A DNA stretch of 64,000 nucleotides from Parabacteroides faecis. GTDB taxonomy: Bacteria > Bacteroidota > Bacteroidia > Bacteroidales > Tannerellaceae. Within the stretch, counting starts at the first letter, position 1, and each line of letters opens with the position of its first letter. Of the stretch, positions 27,214-36,777 are shown in pieces. The stretch spans positions 186,001-250,000 of the forward strand of contig NZ_BMPB01000002.1 of assembly GCF_014647375.1 (NCBI RefSeq), in the 5' to 3' direction. The position numbers and the translations under genes are program-made. Under the pieces are notes generated by a model. The model saw only the letters and a list, made by a program, of their open reading frames with translations, made no database searches and was not told the origin of the DNA.

Positions 27214-28170
27214 ATGATAAAGTTTGACAACAAACTTGAATTACGTTATTCATTTAACGATAAGTCCAGTTATATGGATGCCTGGGTCAAACATCGCTGT
27301 GAGAAAGAGATACTTTCCATGCTGCGTGTGTTGGCAGATGTACTGGACGTGAAGATGACAGCCCATTGTGAACCCTTTTCGCAGGAAGGCGGATACCGGG
27401 TCGTATGGCCGATAGCAGGTGAGAGTTCGCGCTCTATCTCAGTAGTATTGAATATTCTGATGCAGGTTTTAACCAGGCCGACATTGTCTGTCGGCGGTCA
27501 ACCTTTAGTCGACAGGACGAATGCCGACGAAGAGGATATGCAGAAGGAAATCTCCTTATTGAAACGTTCGCTTAAATTGAAACAGGCGGGGGCTTTGATA
27601 CCTCGCGAACTGGTGGAATTGTTGGCATCCTGGCCGAAGTTCTGTAAATATAAATCCAACTTTTACGAAGCGTTGCGTGGATATCCCAAAGTAACGAAGA
27701 TCAATGTACGTGAATTAAATGATAAAAATCGTAGCCGTTCCGGCTCCTTGGAGGTGAAGCGCGAACAGTTTGATTACTTTATTCTTCGTTCGGATGACCT
27801 GCCGACTGTCAAAGATAATAAAGCTACCATTGAGATTATCTCGCCGGTATTGAAGGATAGTCGTTATCGTTGGAAAGGTATTTATAACAAAGGTGGCGAG
27901 ACGATCGACTTCTACATGTGCGATGAAGATTTCAAAAAGCAGATGTTCGATGAAAAGATATCTTTTACAAGCGGTATGTGCATCGATTGTGTACTGGAGA
28001 TTGCTCGTAAATTAAGTGAGATGGGCGAGACGATCAATATCAGCTATACCGTGACCACTGTGATTCGTACCCGTTTTGATAAAATGGAAATCGTTACTCC
28101 GCAAGGCAAGCGCCACCTGCGTAAGCTGGAGGCGGAGAAGAAACAACTTACACTCGACTTATTTGGCTAA
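27214..28170 (+). CDS. Conserved protein of unknown function with a possible beta-clamp-binding tail
   Basis: I do not recognise a named family. The 318-residue protein is soluble, with no signal peptide or membrane segment. It has an N-terminal alpha/beta region (residues 1-100), a charged helical middle (EEDMQKEISLLKRSLKLKQAG), and a C-terminal beta-rich part with two cysteines (GMCIDCVLEIARKLSE). The last residues, KKQLTLDLFG, resemble the hexapeptide QL[SD]LPL used by Hda and other proteins to bind the DNA polymerase sliding clamp. The gene lies 35 bp after the DUF2148 gene and 34 bp before radA, which fits a DNA-related role; this remains inference. Confidence 0.75.
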   Translation: MIKFDNKLELRYSFNDKSSYMDAWVKHRCEKEILSMLRVLADVLDVKMTAHCEPFSQEGGYRVVWPIAGESSRSISVVLNILMQVLTRPTLSVGGQPLVDRTNADEEDMQKEISLLKRSLKLKQAGALIPRELVELLASWPKFCKYKSNFYEALRGYPKVTKINVRELNDKNRSRSGSLEVKREQFDYFILRSDDLPTVKDNKATIEIISPVLKDSRYRWKGIYNKGGETIDFYMCDEDFKKQMFDEKISFTSGMCIDCVLEIARKLSEMGETINISYTVTTVIRTRFDKMEIVTPQGKRHLRKLEAEKKQLTLDLFG

Positions 28171-28204
28171 CTTTTCCTATCTTTACGCCAAATCTTAAAG
28201 ATGT

Positions 28205-29578
28205 ATGGCTAAGACAAAAACAGTATACGTCTGCTCCAATTGTGGAGCAGACTCTCCTAAGTGGATCGGTAAATGTCCGAATTGCGGCGAGTGGAATACC
28301 TATGTGGAAGAGATCGTAGCTACTAAAGAACCTGCGGCAAAACGTATTATTCCCGGTATTACGGAAACAGGAAAAATCCGTCCGGTCCTGTTGCGTGACA
28401 TTACATCCGAAGAAGAAACCCGAATCGATTTGAAAGACGAAGAACTGAATCGTGTCCTGGGAGGCGGTTTGGTCAAAGGTTCGTTGGTACTGATTGGCGG
28501 TGAGCCGGGTATCGGTAAGTCTACCCTGGTTTTGCAGACTGTTTTGAGGCTGAATAATTTGAAAACATTATATGTATCCGGCGAGGAAAGTAGTCGGCAA
28601 CTGAAACTTCGTGCTGATCGTATCGCTCACGAAAATCCGGAATGTTTTATCCTGAGTGAAACGAATCTGGAACAAATATTTATCCAGGCACGCAACGTAC
28701 AACCTGATTTATTAATCATAGATTCTATCCAGACAATCTATACGGAGATCGTAGAATCTTCTCCCGGTAGCGTATCGCAGGTGCGTGAGTGTAGTGCTGC
28801 AATCCTGAAATATGCCAAAGAAAGTGGTGTGCCTGTTTTGTTGATAGGCCATATTAATAAAGAAGGAAGTATTGCCGGACCGAAAGTATTGGAACATATC
28901 GTCGATACGGTTCTTCAGTTCGAAGGCGATCAGCATTATATGTACCGCATCCTCAGGAGCATTAAAAACCGTTTCGGTAGCACGGCGGAACTGGGTATTT
29001 ATGAAATGCGTCAGGATGGCTTGCGTGAAGTCAGCAATCCGTCAGAGTTATTGCTGACACAAAACCATGAAGGGTTGAGCGGTGTGGCGATTGCTGCAGC
29101 CATCGAAGGGATACGTCCTTTCCTGATTGAGACACAGGCATTGGTCAGTTCTGCTGTCTACGGGACTCCGCAACGTAGTGCGACCGGATTCGATCTTCGG
29201 AGAATGAATATGCTTCTGGCCGTCCTGGAGAAACGTGCCGGATTTAAGTTGATACAGAAAGACGTCTTTCTTAATATTGCCGGTGGTTTGAAGGTAAACG
29301 ATCCTGCGATAGATTTAGCCGTTATCAGTGCAATCCTTTCATCGAGTCTGGATATCAGTATCGAACAAGGTGTCTGTATGTGCGGTGAAGTCGGTTTGTC
29401 GGGAGAGATCCGTCCTGTCAACCGTATCGAGCAACGTATTCTGGAAGCGGAGAAGTTAGGATTCTCACGTATTATCATTCCTCATAATAACCTGAAAGGG
29501 TTCGATACCAATAAATGTAAGATACAAATAGTACAGGTACGGAAAGTAGAAGAGGCTTTCCGGCAATTGTTTGGATAA
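28205..29578 (+). CDS. radA: DNA repair protein RadA
   Basis: The 457-residue protein shows all RadA/Sms parts: an N-terminal zinc finger (Cys10, Cys13, Cys24, Cys27), a RecA-like ATPase with Walker A GGEPGIGKST near residue 98 and Walker B LLIIDSIQTIY, the RadA-specific KNRFG motif (ILRSIKNRFGSTAELGIY), and a C-terminal Lon-like domain (GLSGEIRPVNRIEQRILEAEKLGF). It drives branch migration and helps process recombination intermediates in the cytoplasm. A near-consensus promoter element TATCTTTA lies at 28178-28185. Confidence 0.97.
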   Translation: MAKTKTVYVCSNCGADSPKWIGKCPNCGEWNTYVEEIVATKEPAAKRIIPGITETGKIRPVLLRDITSEEETRIDLKDEELNRVLGGGLVKGSLVLIGGEPGIGKSTLVLQTVLRLNNLKTLYVSGEESSRQLKLRADRIAHENPECFILSETNLEQIFIQARNVQPDLLIIDSIQTIYTEIVESSPGSVSQVRECSAAILKYAKESGVPVLLIGHINKEGSIAGPKVLEHIVDTVLQFEGDQHYMYRILRSIKNRFGSTAELGIYEMRQDGLREVSNPSELLLTQNHEGLSGVAIAAAIEGIRPFLIETQALVSSAVYGTPQRSATGFDLRRMNMLLAVLEKRAGFKLIQKDVFLNIAGGLKVNDPAIDLAVISAILSSSLDISIEQGVCMCGEVGLSGEIRPVNRIEQRILEAEKLGFSRIIIPHNNLKGFDTNKCKIQIVQVRKVEEAFRQLFG

Positions 29579-29610
29579 ATATTTCTTGTATGAAAAATCA
29601 GATATAACGA

Positions 29611-31419
29611 ATGAATAAAAATGTATCATGTCTTTTGTATATTTTCATCCTTTTGTTTACAGGGTGTGAATATCAGGTAGGAGACAACTTCATTGATGTG
29701 GAAAAACCTGCAGGCGAGATTGAGATGAGTGTTGAACTGACTGCCGATAATGATGGTCAAAAGATTGTTATTTCCGAAGAAAGTACGACGATTAAGTATA
29801 ATCTGAATACCTCAGGACATAAACTGGTTGTTTGTATCTTTAACATGGGAGAGAAGCAATGGATAGAGAAGGCCGCTTCCGGTGTATTTGTTATTAATAA
29901 AGGAGAAGTTCCGGTTGGTAATTATACATTAAAATGTGACATATACGTAAGCTCCGGCTCCGGAAGTATTGCCGATCAGACAGGAATGGAAAATTACCTG
30001 GGTACATATAGTTGGCCAGTCGAAGTCATAACCTATGAAGAACCTGCATACAGTCTGACTTACAAAACGAATGCCGATGGTTACCTGGAACTGTCATGGG
30101 AGAAACCGTTACTGAATGAATCGATATTCGATTATTACAGGGTGATCGGTTCTAGTCTGGATGTGAAGATAACCGATCGGGATCAGCTCTCCTATATTTG
30201 CAAATCTCACATCGGTCAATCTACAGATTATCAGGTTTCTGTTTATTTTAAGAATGGCAGAACCCCGTGGTTGTTAGGATATGCCAACCTACCGATGCAG
30301 TATCCGGAAATCACCTATGATTCCAGTGATCCGGACAGTTTGCAGATAAACATTATAAGACCTTATAAGTCGGTTATGAACATCGAGTATGACCGGAAAC
30401 TGCTGGTCAGTGAGTATGCTGCTGATTTTATTCGTGTTCCATATGCTGCTTTTGGTGCATCGAATCCTGAGATGGTCGTTGAGGTCGTTCCGTGGGATAA
30501 AGCAGATCGTGTGTTCGGTGCCAATATACAAAAATATGAAAGTGTACAAGCAAGTTCAGGTATATTAATTGCCCCGGAACAGAACTGGGCGCGTTACGGC
30601 TATAATGTGCAGGAAGATATAATGTATGTCAGTTCATACGGTGAAATAACAAACTGGCTATGGCCGGACATCATTCGGTATAAAGAGTATAAAGGTCCGG
30701 ACGGTAATAATGTGAATAATTATGCATTGTCTATGTACAATAGCCGGATGGCAGCAGCTCATAATCAGACGATAGATGTGTTGGAAAGCAAGGAAATGCA
30801 GCATGTACGAACGATCAAGCTTGGAAATCCCTATTCTTTTGTTGGAGCGATGACTTTTACGAAAGATGATAAATTGGTCTGCCTTGTTTCTTCTCTGAAT
30901 CAGACTGTACTTGTTTACCGTATGTCCGACGGGGCATTGGAAAATTCTTTCGAGTTTTCGGAATATCTGAATGCGTATAACGCTTCTTTTTCGTCCGACG
31001 GACGTTATCTGTGTTGTGAGAATGGCGATAGAAGTGGATTTACGATGGTTATTCTGGAAAATAACCGGCCCGTATCGATGAAAAAGATGGATTTGTCTTA
31101 TTCCGGTTTATGCATGAATCCTCTGAATCCTGAACAGCTGATTGTCTCGACAAATGGAAAGATACAGGTGTATAATTGTCGTGACCTATCTTTGGTACAT
31201 TCGCTGGATTATCCGGGAATGTTAGTAAGCAACGTCGATCCCAAGACCGGCTTTTTGCTTTTACGTGGTTCGGGAAATGTAAAAGTTATAGATATGAAGA
31301 CCAATACAGTCTTGTATACAAAGGAAGTCTCTTCTTTTTCCGAATGTAAATTGTATGGGAATGTCTTGTTGTCCAATACCGGATATGCTTTGCATATAGA
31401 AAAATATCTGAAGAAATGA
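29611..31419 (+). CDS. Surface lipoprotein with an N-terminal beta-sandwich region and a C-terminal beta-propeller
   Basis: The 602-residue protein has a lipoprotein signal with the lipobox ending at Cys19 (ILLFTGCEYQ). Residues about 35-250 look like two immunoglobulin or fibronectin type III folds (for example AYSLTYKTNADGYLELSWEKP). Residues about 330-602 contain repeated short segments of the kind seen in WD40/YVTN propellers, such as SFSSDGRYLCCENGD, MNPLNPEQLIVSTNGKIQVYNC and DPKTGFLLLRGSGNVKVIDM. It would be anchored in the outer membrane. It overlaps the next gene by 4 bp, so the two products probably work together. The function is unknown. Confidence 0.7.
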   Translation: MNKNVSCLLYIFILLFTGCEYQVGDNFIDVEKPAGEIEMSVELTADNDGQKIVISEESTTIKYNLNTSGHKLVVCIFNMGEKQWIEKAASGVFVINKGEVPVGNYTLKCDIYVSSGSGSIADQTGMENYLGTYSWPVEVITYEEPAYSLTYKTNADGYLELSWEKPLLNESIFDYYRVIGSSLDVKITDRDQLSYICKSHIGQSTDYQVSVYFKNGRTPWLLGYANLPMQYPEITYDSSDPDSLQINIIRPYKSVMNIEYDRKLLVSEYAADFIRVPYAAFGASNPEMVVEVVPWDKADRVFGANIQKYESVQASSGILIAPEQNWARYGYNVQEDIMYVSSYGEITNWLWPDIIRYKEYKGPDGNNVNNYALSMYNSRMAAAHNQTIDVLESKEMQHVRTIKLGNPYSFVGAMTFTKDDKLVCLVSSLNQTVLVYRMSDGALENSFEFSEYLNAYNASFSSDGRYLCCENGDRSGFTMVILENNRPVSMKKMDLSYSGLCMNPLNPEQLIVSTNGKIQVYNCRDLSLVHSLDYPGMLVSNVDPKTGFLLLRGSGNVKVIDMKTNTVLYTKEVSSFSECKLYGNVLLSNTGYALHIEKYLKK

Positions 31420-32138
31420 AAAGGCTTATAATTGTATTTTTTTTATTAACCGGCTCATTTGCCGGAAATGCTCAAAAGATTACCGTAGAGTATAATGCGG
31501 GCTTTGGTTCGTATAATATGTCCGGAATGAAAGATCTGTTGAATACCATGTTGCCCGAATTGAATGGAGTGAAGACGACAGATAATTTTCCTGGTTATCT
31601 GATGCATGATATGCGGATTGGTTTTGAATGGAAAAGGCACCAATTGGGAGGTCTGTTTGACTATATGAATACCGCGGGAAAGAAAGGGGTTTCGGATTAT
31701 TCGGGAGATTATAGTCTGGTGATACGAACCAAGGGATATAAAGCGGGTATCTTTTACCGTTACACGCTGACCGATGTTCTTTTAGGTGAATTACATTTGC
31801 AACCTTACCTGGAAATGTCTTCTGGGATGATATTTAATAATGTGAATCTGAAAGAATCATTACATTATAATATATCAGGTAATCCGGCACCGGAAAACGT
31901 TCCGGGAATGGAAGAGCAGTTAAAGTTTACCGGACCTAACTTTTTCCTGGCTCCTGCAATCGGTGCCCGTTTAAAGTTATGTAGTTTTGTTGCTGTAAAC
32001 CTAAGTATAGGTTATGAATGGGATGCGGTAAAGAAGCTGTATATGGATGGAGATAAAAGCAAAAAATTAACAAAGAATGCTGACTGGAGTGGCTTTCGGG
32101 CACAGGGAGGTCTTATTTTTTATATACCCCTGTACTAA
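31416..32138 (+). CDS. Outer-membrane beta-barrel protein
   Basis: The 240-residue protein has a signal peptide (MKRLIIVFFLLTGSFAGNAQ) and then alternating amphipathic strands rich in Gly, Tyr and Phe, ending in GFRAQGGLIFYIPLY, a typical barrel-closing strand with a terminal aromatic residue. It is the size of small 8- to 10-stranded barrels. It is translationally coupled (ATGA overlap) to the lipoprotein gene before it. The lipoprotein may sit on or plug this barrel, which is inference from the gene pair. Confidence 0.75.
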   Translation: MKRLIIVFFLLTGSFAGNAQKITVEYNAGFGSYNMSGMKDLLNTMLPELNGVKTTDNFPGYLMHDMRIGFEWKRHQLGGLFDYMNTAGKKGVSDYSGDYSLVIRTKGYKAGIFYRYTLTDVLLGELHLQPYLEMSSGMIFNNVNLKESLHYNISGNPAPENVPGMEEQLKFTGPNFFLAPAIGARLKLCSFVAVNLSIGYEWDAVKKLYMDGDKSKKLTKNADWSGFRAQGGLIFYIPLY

Positions 32139-32164
32139 ATAATTAAGCATAAAGGATTAAAATA

Positions 32165-33754
32165 ATGATACAAGAATTACAACTCCGCATCTTGCCGGAA
32201 GAAGCAGTAAATGAGCAGTCATTAAAACAGGTGGTGGCCCGTGAGACCGGTGCTGCTCCGAAAGATATACAGGCTGTCCGGGTTTTAAAACGTTCTATCG
32301 ATGCCCGCCAGCGTACGATCTATGTGAACGTTAAGCTACGTGCATTCATCGGTGAACAGCCGGAAGAACCGGAATTTCAGTCTGTGGAATATAAGGATGT
32401 GTCGGGTGGAAAACAGGTCGTTGTTGTCGGTGCCGGTCCGGGAGGATTGTTCGCAGCCCTTCGCCTGATCGAATTGGGTTTGCGTCCGGTCATCCTCGAA
32501 AGAGGAAAGAATGTGCGGGAACGTAAAAAGGATATAGCCCTGATCAGCCGTGAACATACTGTAAACGGTGAATCGAATTACAGTTTCGGTGAAGGTGGTG
32601 CCGGAGCTTATTCCGATGGTAAATTATATACCCGCAGCAAGAAACGCGGATCGGTAGATAAAATATTGAATGTCTTTTGCCAGCATGGAGCGAGCACATC
32701 TATTCTTGCTGATGCCCATCCTCATATAGGAACAGACAAACTGCCCCGCGTGATAGAAAATATCCGTGAACAGATCATCCGTTGTGGCGGAGAAGTCCAT
32801 TTTGAAACCCGTATGGACAGACTGATCATCGAAAAAGATGAAGTGATCGGAGTGGAGACTAATACAGGCAGAAGCTTCTATGGTCCGGTAGTTCTGGCTA
32901 CAGGCCATTCTGCTCGTGATGTCTACCGCTATCTTTATGAGAAACAGATTCCTATCGAAGCAAAAGGTATTGCCGTAGGTGTACGTCTGGAACATCCGCA
33001 AGAATTGATCGACCAGATTCAGTATCACCGGAAAGAAGGAAGAGGCAAGTATCTTCCGGCAGCTGAGTACAGTTTTGTAACTCAGGCAAGCGGTCGGGGA
33101 GTCTATTCTTTCTGTATGTGCCCGGGGGGATTCGTAGTGCCGGCAGCAAGTGGTCCCAGACAGGTCGTTGTCAATGGTATGTCTCCGTCCAATCGTGGTT
33201 CCCGCTGGTCCAATTCCGGCATGGTGGTCGAGATCCGTCCGGAAGACTATACAGAACTGATGAAACACGAAGAGATAACAGTTCCTGCCGATTCTCCATT
33301 GGCCCTGATGGCTTTTCAGGAACGTTTGGAGGAAGTCTGCTGGTTAAACGGGGGCATGAAACAGATAGCCCCTGCCCAGCGTATGAACGATTTCGTTAAT
33401 AAGAAGAATTCATTTGACCTGCCTGTCTCTTCTTATACGCCTGGGTTGTTGGCTTCACCGCTTCATTTTTGGATGCCTGAATTTGTAACCAGTCGTTTGC
33501 GGGATGGTTTCCGTCATTTCGGCAAGACATCGAAAGGCTTTCTGACCAACGAAGCTCTGATGATAGGAGTGGAGACACGTACATCTTCTCCCGTTCGCAT
33601 TCTTCGTGATCGGGACACTTATCAGCATATAACCATAAAAGGACTTTTCCCTTGCGGGGAAGGAGCTGGTTATGCAGGCGGCATTGTCTCTGCAGCGATC
33701 GATGGAGAACGTTGTGCGGAAGGAGTAGCCGAGTTATTGAACTCGGTTTCCTGA
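32165..33754 (+). CDS. FAD-dependent oxidoreductase-like protein
   Basis: The 529-residue protein has an N-terminal region of about 85 residues, then a Rossmann FAD-binding motif (VVVVGAGPGGLFAALRLIELGLRPVILERG, glycines near residues 88-93). Further on come GEGGAGAYSDGKLYTRSKK, VVLATGHSARDVY and a C-terminal GEGAGYAGGIVSAAIDGERCAE that closes the FAD site. This is the bacterial group often labelled FAD-dependent protein or uncharacterised FAD-dependent dehydrogenase; the substrate is not known. It is cytoplasmic. It converges on the next gene, with only 9 bp between the stops. Confidence 0.85.
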   Translation: MIQELQLRILPEEAVNEQSLKQVVARETGAAPKDIQAVRVLKRSIDARQRTIYVNVKLRAFIGEQPEEPEFQSVEYKDVSGGKQVVVVGAGPGGLFAALRLIELGLRPVILERGKNVRERKKDIALISREHTVNGESNYSFGEGGAGAYSDGKLYTRSKKRGSVDKILNVFCQHGASTSILADAHPHIGTDKLPRVIENIREQIIRCGGEVHFETRMDRLIIEKDEVIGVETNTGRSFYGPVVLATGHSARDVYRYLYEKQIPIEAKGIAVGVRLEHPQELIDQIQYHRKEGRGKYLPAAEYSFVTQASGRGVYSFCMCPGGFVVPAASGPRQVVVNGMSPSNRGSRWSNSGMVVEIRPEDYTELMKHEEITVPADSPLALMAFQERLEEVCWLNGGMKQIAPAQRMNDFVNKKNSFDLPVSSYTPGLLASPLHFWMPEFVTSRLRDGFRHFGKTSKGFLTNEALMIGVETRTSSPVRILRDRDTYQHITIKGLFPCGEGAGYAGGIVSAAIDGERCAEGVAELLNSVS

Positions 33755-33763
33755 AATCAAGAC

Positions 33764-34156
33764 TCAGCTATTTATCTGTTCTTCGATCTCATTCAGCAGA
33801 TTAACCCTTTCCAGCGAGAATGTGGTATCATGTGTCTGTAGATATTCCAGCAATTCTTTTGCCCGGCGGAGTATATCCGGTTGGTTCTTCGGTTGCTGAT
33901 AGCTGCTTTCGATCAAGGTTTTGATCGCTATTTCAAGACGTAGGATACCGCTCTTCTCTTCGTTGTCGAGGAAACGGAGGATATCGTCGGGAGCTGTTGT
34001 CATCAGGAAATCCTGATCCAGTTTCAGGTTCTCGAAAACAGTTTGTATCAGCTCCGGATTCTTCGCGGCAGCATTGTTATTACGATTGAAGATTACCTGG
34101 GCAACCATCTTGCCCAGTTCTTCTATCTGTACCATGATTAAATCTCTTTTCAGCAT
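33764..34156 (-). CDS. Small helical protein of unknown function (DUF6483-like)
   Basis: The 130-residue protein is predicted to be all-helical and soluble (EELGKMVAQVIFNRNN, then helices to the end such as RRAKELLEYLQTHD). It resembles short proteins grouped as DUF6483, which I recall only loosely. Met8 (MVQIEELGK) is an alternative start. It lies 12 bp after the cyclophilin gene on the same strand and is probably co-transcribed with it. Confidence 0.65.
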   Translation of the reverse strand: MLKRDLIMVQIEELGKMVAQVIFNRNNNAAAKNPELIQTVFENLKLDQDFLMTTAPDDILRFLDNEEKSGILRLEIAIKTLIESSYQQPKNQPDILRRAKELLEYLQTHDTTFSLERVNLLNEIEEQINS

Positions 34157-34168
34157 ATTGGATGAATT

Positions 34169-34978
34169 TTATTCTATTGTAACACTAATAATCCGGATAT
34201 CTTTTTGGGGACGGTCATATTGGTCTTTCGGCTGGTTGGCAATAACATCCAACACATCGAACCCTTCTGTCAGTTCACCGAAAATCGTATAAATACCATC
34301 CAGATGATGGCATCCGCCGACTGTTGTGTATGCCTTCCGCTCTTCTTCAGTAAAGATCAGGTGACCTGGCGTTGCCAGAATCATGGAATCTATTTGGGCA
34401 TTCACAGCAGTTACTCGTTTGTTATATTCCCGTTTGTTGCTTTGTTTCAACATTTTCAGGTCTACGGCAATAGGACGGTAGTACTTATCCAGCGCCTTTT
34501 TCCGTATATCCTGGTTGGCGATCAGTTCCAGTGTATCCAGTTCCCCGTTGCGATATACTTTTCCCTGTACGATAAAGAATTGCGACATATCCGATTTCTT
34601 TTCCGGATTGACATCGTCATTCTGGCGCGGGGCAGCAAGGGCACCTCTCTTGTGGAAATATTTATCTTTCAGTTCCGGCATAATCTCTGCCGACGAATCA
34701 CCGAAACCGCAACGTGCTCCGGCAGGTGCGTTCTTTGAATCGGGTGCTCCTCCCTGGATCATGAACTCTTTGATGACACGGGTAAAAAGTGTACCGTTGA
34801 ACTCTCCCTGTTGGGCGCGGTTGATAAATGTACGTACATGATTCGGTACATCGTCGTATAGCCGGGCCTTCATGGTCCCGACGTTCGTTTTGATAGTCAC
34901 TGCTTTTTCTGAGCTTTGAGCGTTAAGACTTGCAGCTGCCAGTAAGAAAGCCAGTGTCAAGCTGTATAATCTTTTCAT
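34169..34978 (-). CDS. Exported cyclophilin-type peptidyl-prolyl isomerase
   Basis: From the ATG at 34976-34978 the protein has 269 residues with a signal peptide (MKRLYSLTLAFLLAAASLNAQ). The cyclophilin fold is shown by VGTMKARLYDDVPNHVRTFIN, FNGTLFTRVIKEFMIQGGAP (catalytic arginine region), SDMSQFFIVQGK and GIYTIFGELTEGFDVLDVI. An insert of about 60 residues sits before the ILATPGHLIFTEEERKAY region. It should catalyse proline isomerisation in periplasmic proteins. Two residues upstream (Met-Phe) are also open. Confidence 0.9.
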   Translation of the reverse strand: MKRLYSLTLAFLLAAASLNAQSSEKAVTIKTNVGTMKARLYDDVPNHVRTFINRAQQGEFNGTLFTRVIKEFMIQGGAPDSKNAPAGARCGFGDSSAEIMPELKDKYFHKRGALAAPRQNDDVNPEKKSDMSQFFIVQGKVYRNGELDTLELIANQDIRKKALDKYYRPIAVDLKMLKQSNKREYNKRVTAVNAQIDSMILATPGHLIFTEEERKAYTTVGGCHHLDGIYTIFGELTEGFDVLDVIANQPKDQYDRPQKDIRIISVTIE

Positions 34979-35041
34979 GAACATTTATTTTTTTCTCGGG
35001 TAAAGATAGTGTTTATGTTGTTAAACACAAACTTAATGGCT

Positions 35042-35049
35042 ACCTTTGC
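35042..35049 (+). promoter_or_regulatory. Predicted promoter of the YidE-type transporter gene
   Basis: TACCTTTG is a full -7 match with GTTG 20 bases upstream (35018-35021), three of four bases of the -33 element. The leader would be about 35 nt. Confidence 0.55.
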
Positions 35050-35090
35050 GAACTTTATTTAATGGCGAAAAGATTTTTTAATAGAATATT

Positions 35091-36767
35091 ATGAATTGGA
35101 TCAATGATTTGTTATGGGGAGAAGGCATTGGGCACTCCATCCTGCTGCTGTCGTTTGTTATTGCGGCGGGTATTCAGTTAGGAAAAATTAAAGTGTTTGG
35201 TGTATCGCTGGGGATTACACTGGTTCTGTTCGTGGGGATTGTATTGGGCCATTTTGGTTTTACGATCAATCATAATGTGATTCACTTTTTCAAAGAGTTC
35301 GGTTTGATCTTGTTTGTCTATTCCGTAGGTATGCAGGTTGGTCCGGGATTCTTTTCTTCGTTCAAGAAAGGTGGTATTACATTGAATATGTTGGCTTGTG
35401 GAATCGTCTTCCTGGGAGTACTGACAGCTATTATCCTGCATTATGTGACGGGTATTCCGATGCCGACTATGGTTGGTATTTTATCCGGAGCAGTAACGAA
35501 TACACCTGGTCTGGGAGCTGCGCAGCAGGCCTTTTCCGATATGCACGGCTTTACAGATAATACAATTGCATTAGGATATGCGGTTGCTTATCCATTGGGT
35601 GTTATCGGGATTATCTTGTCTCTTATCTTTATCCGCTATGTATTCCGGGTTTCTTTCGATAAGGAAAATGAGGATCTGAACAAAACGGATGCTTCTCATA
35701 CCAATGAAGCTAAACCTATTTCATTGATTGTAAAAAATCCGGCTGTTTTCAATAAGTCTGTCGGTGAGTTATCTGCTTTGCTGGAACACCGCGACTTCGT
35801 TATTTCCCGTATCTGGCATGATGACAATAAGCAGATCGAGATTGCTTCGGCAAATGTTTTGTTAAGAGAGAACGATAAGGTCTTTGTCATTACGACCGAA
35901 CAGGATGCTCAGACCATCAAAACATTTATCGGTGAAGAGATCGATATGGAACGTAAACAGTGGATCCGCATGGAGAGCCAGTTTATTAACCGTCGTATTC
36001 TGGTTACAAAACCGGAACTAAATGGAAAACGTTTAGGCCAGTTAAAGTTGCGCCAGTTGTATGGTATCAATATAACGCGTATTAACCGTGCCGGTGTGGA
36101 TCTGGTGGCAACTCCGGCTTTGACGCTTCAGGTAGGCGACCGTGTGAATGTTGTGGGTACTGAAACAGCTGTAACGAATGTAGAAAAGGTGTTGGGTAAC
36201 TCTATGAAACGCCTGAACGAACCGAACCTGATCACTATCTTTGTCGGAATTGCTTTAGGTATTATCCTGGGAAGTATTCCTATCACTTTCCCTGGTATTC
36301 CCCAGCCGGTAAAACTTGGATTGGCAGGCGGTCCGCTGATCGTAGCTATCCTGATCAGCCGTTTCGGATATAAGTATAAGTTAATCACCTATACGACCCA
36401 AAGTGCCAACCTGATGTTGCGTGAGATCGGTATTACTTTATTCCTTGCCTGTGTCGGTATCAGTGCAGGAGATGGTTTTGTCGACACGATCGTAAATAAT
36501 GGAGGTTTCGCCTGGATCGGTTATGGCTTTATTATTACTACTGTGCCTTTGCTTATCATCGGTTGTATCGGTCGTTATTTCTGCAAAGTGAATTACTTCA
36601 CGTTAATGGGGCTGATTGCCGGTAGTACGACCGACCCCCCTGCATTGGCTTATTCTAATGCAACGGCCGGAAATGATGCTCCTTCTGTAGGCTATGCAAC
36701 AGTCTATCCGCTGACAATGTTCCTGCGTGTATTGACAGCACAGTTACTGATATTGTTCTTTGCATAA
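35091..36767 (+). CDS. Putative transporter, YidE/AspT superfamily
   Basis: The 558-residue protein is a paralog of AspT at 11311, with the same plan: N-terminal helices ([40 protein letters not shown]), two TrkA-C-type domains (about residues 205-290 and 295-375), and a second membrane half ending in [19 protein letters not shown]. Conserved signature segments are [17 protein letters not shown] and [17 protein letters not shown]. There is no decarboxylase gene nearby, so aspartate exchange should not be assumed. The substrate is unknown, probably a small organic anion or amino acid. Confidence 0.85.
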   Translation: MNWINDLLWGEGIGHSILLLSFVIAAGIQLGKIKVFGVSLGITLVLFVGIVLGHFGFTINHNVIHFFKEFGLILFVYSVGMQVGPGFFSSFKKGGITLNMLACGIVFLGVLTAIILHYVTGIPMPTMVGILSGAVTNTPGLGAAQQAFSDMHGFTDNTIALGYAVAYPLGVIGIILSLIFIRYVFRVSFDKENEDLNKTDASHTNEAKPISLIVKNPAVFNKSVGELSALLEHRDFVISRIWHDDNKQIEIASANVLLRENDKVFVITTEQDAQTIKTFIGEEIDMERKQWIRMESQFINRRILVTKPELNGKRLGQLKLRQLYGINITRINRAGVDLVATPALTLQVGDRVNVVGTETAVTNVEKVLGNSMKRLNEPNLITIFVGIALGIILGSIPITFPGIPQPVKLGLAGGPLIVAILISRFGYKYKLITYTTQSANLMLREIGITLFLACVGISAGDGFVDTIVNNGGFAWIGYGFIITTVPLLIIGCIGRYFCKVNYFTLMGLIAGSTTDPPALAYSNATAGNDAPSVGYATVYPLTMFLRVLTAQLLILFFA

Positions 36768-36777
36768 ACAAATAAAT

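Noticed and set aside
35091-36767. Second aspartate:alanine antiporter
   Set aside because: It belongs to the same superfamily as AspT but has no decarboxylase partner, so a named substrate would be a guess.
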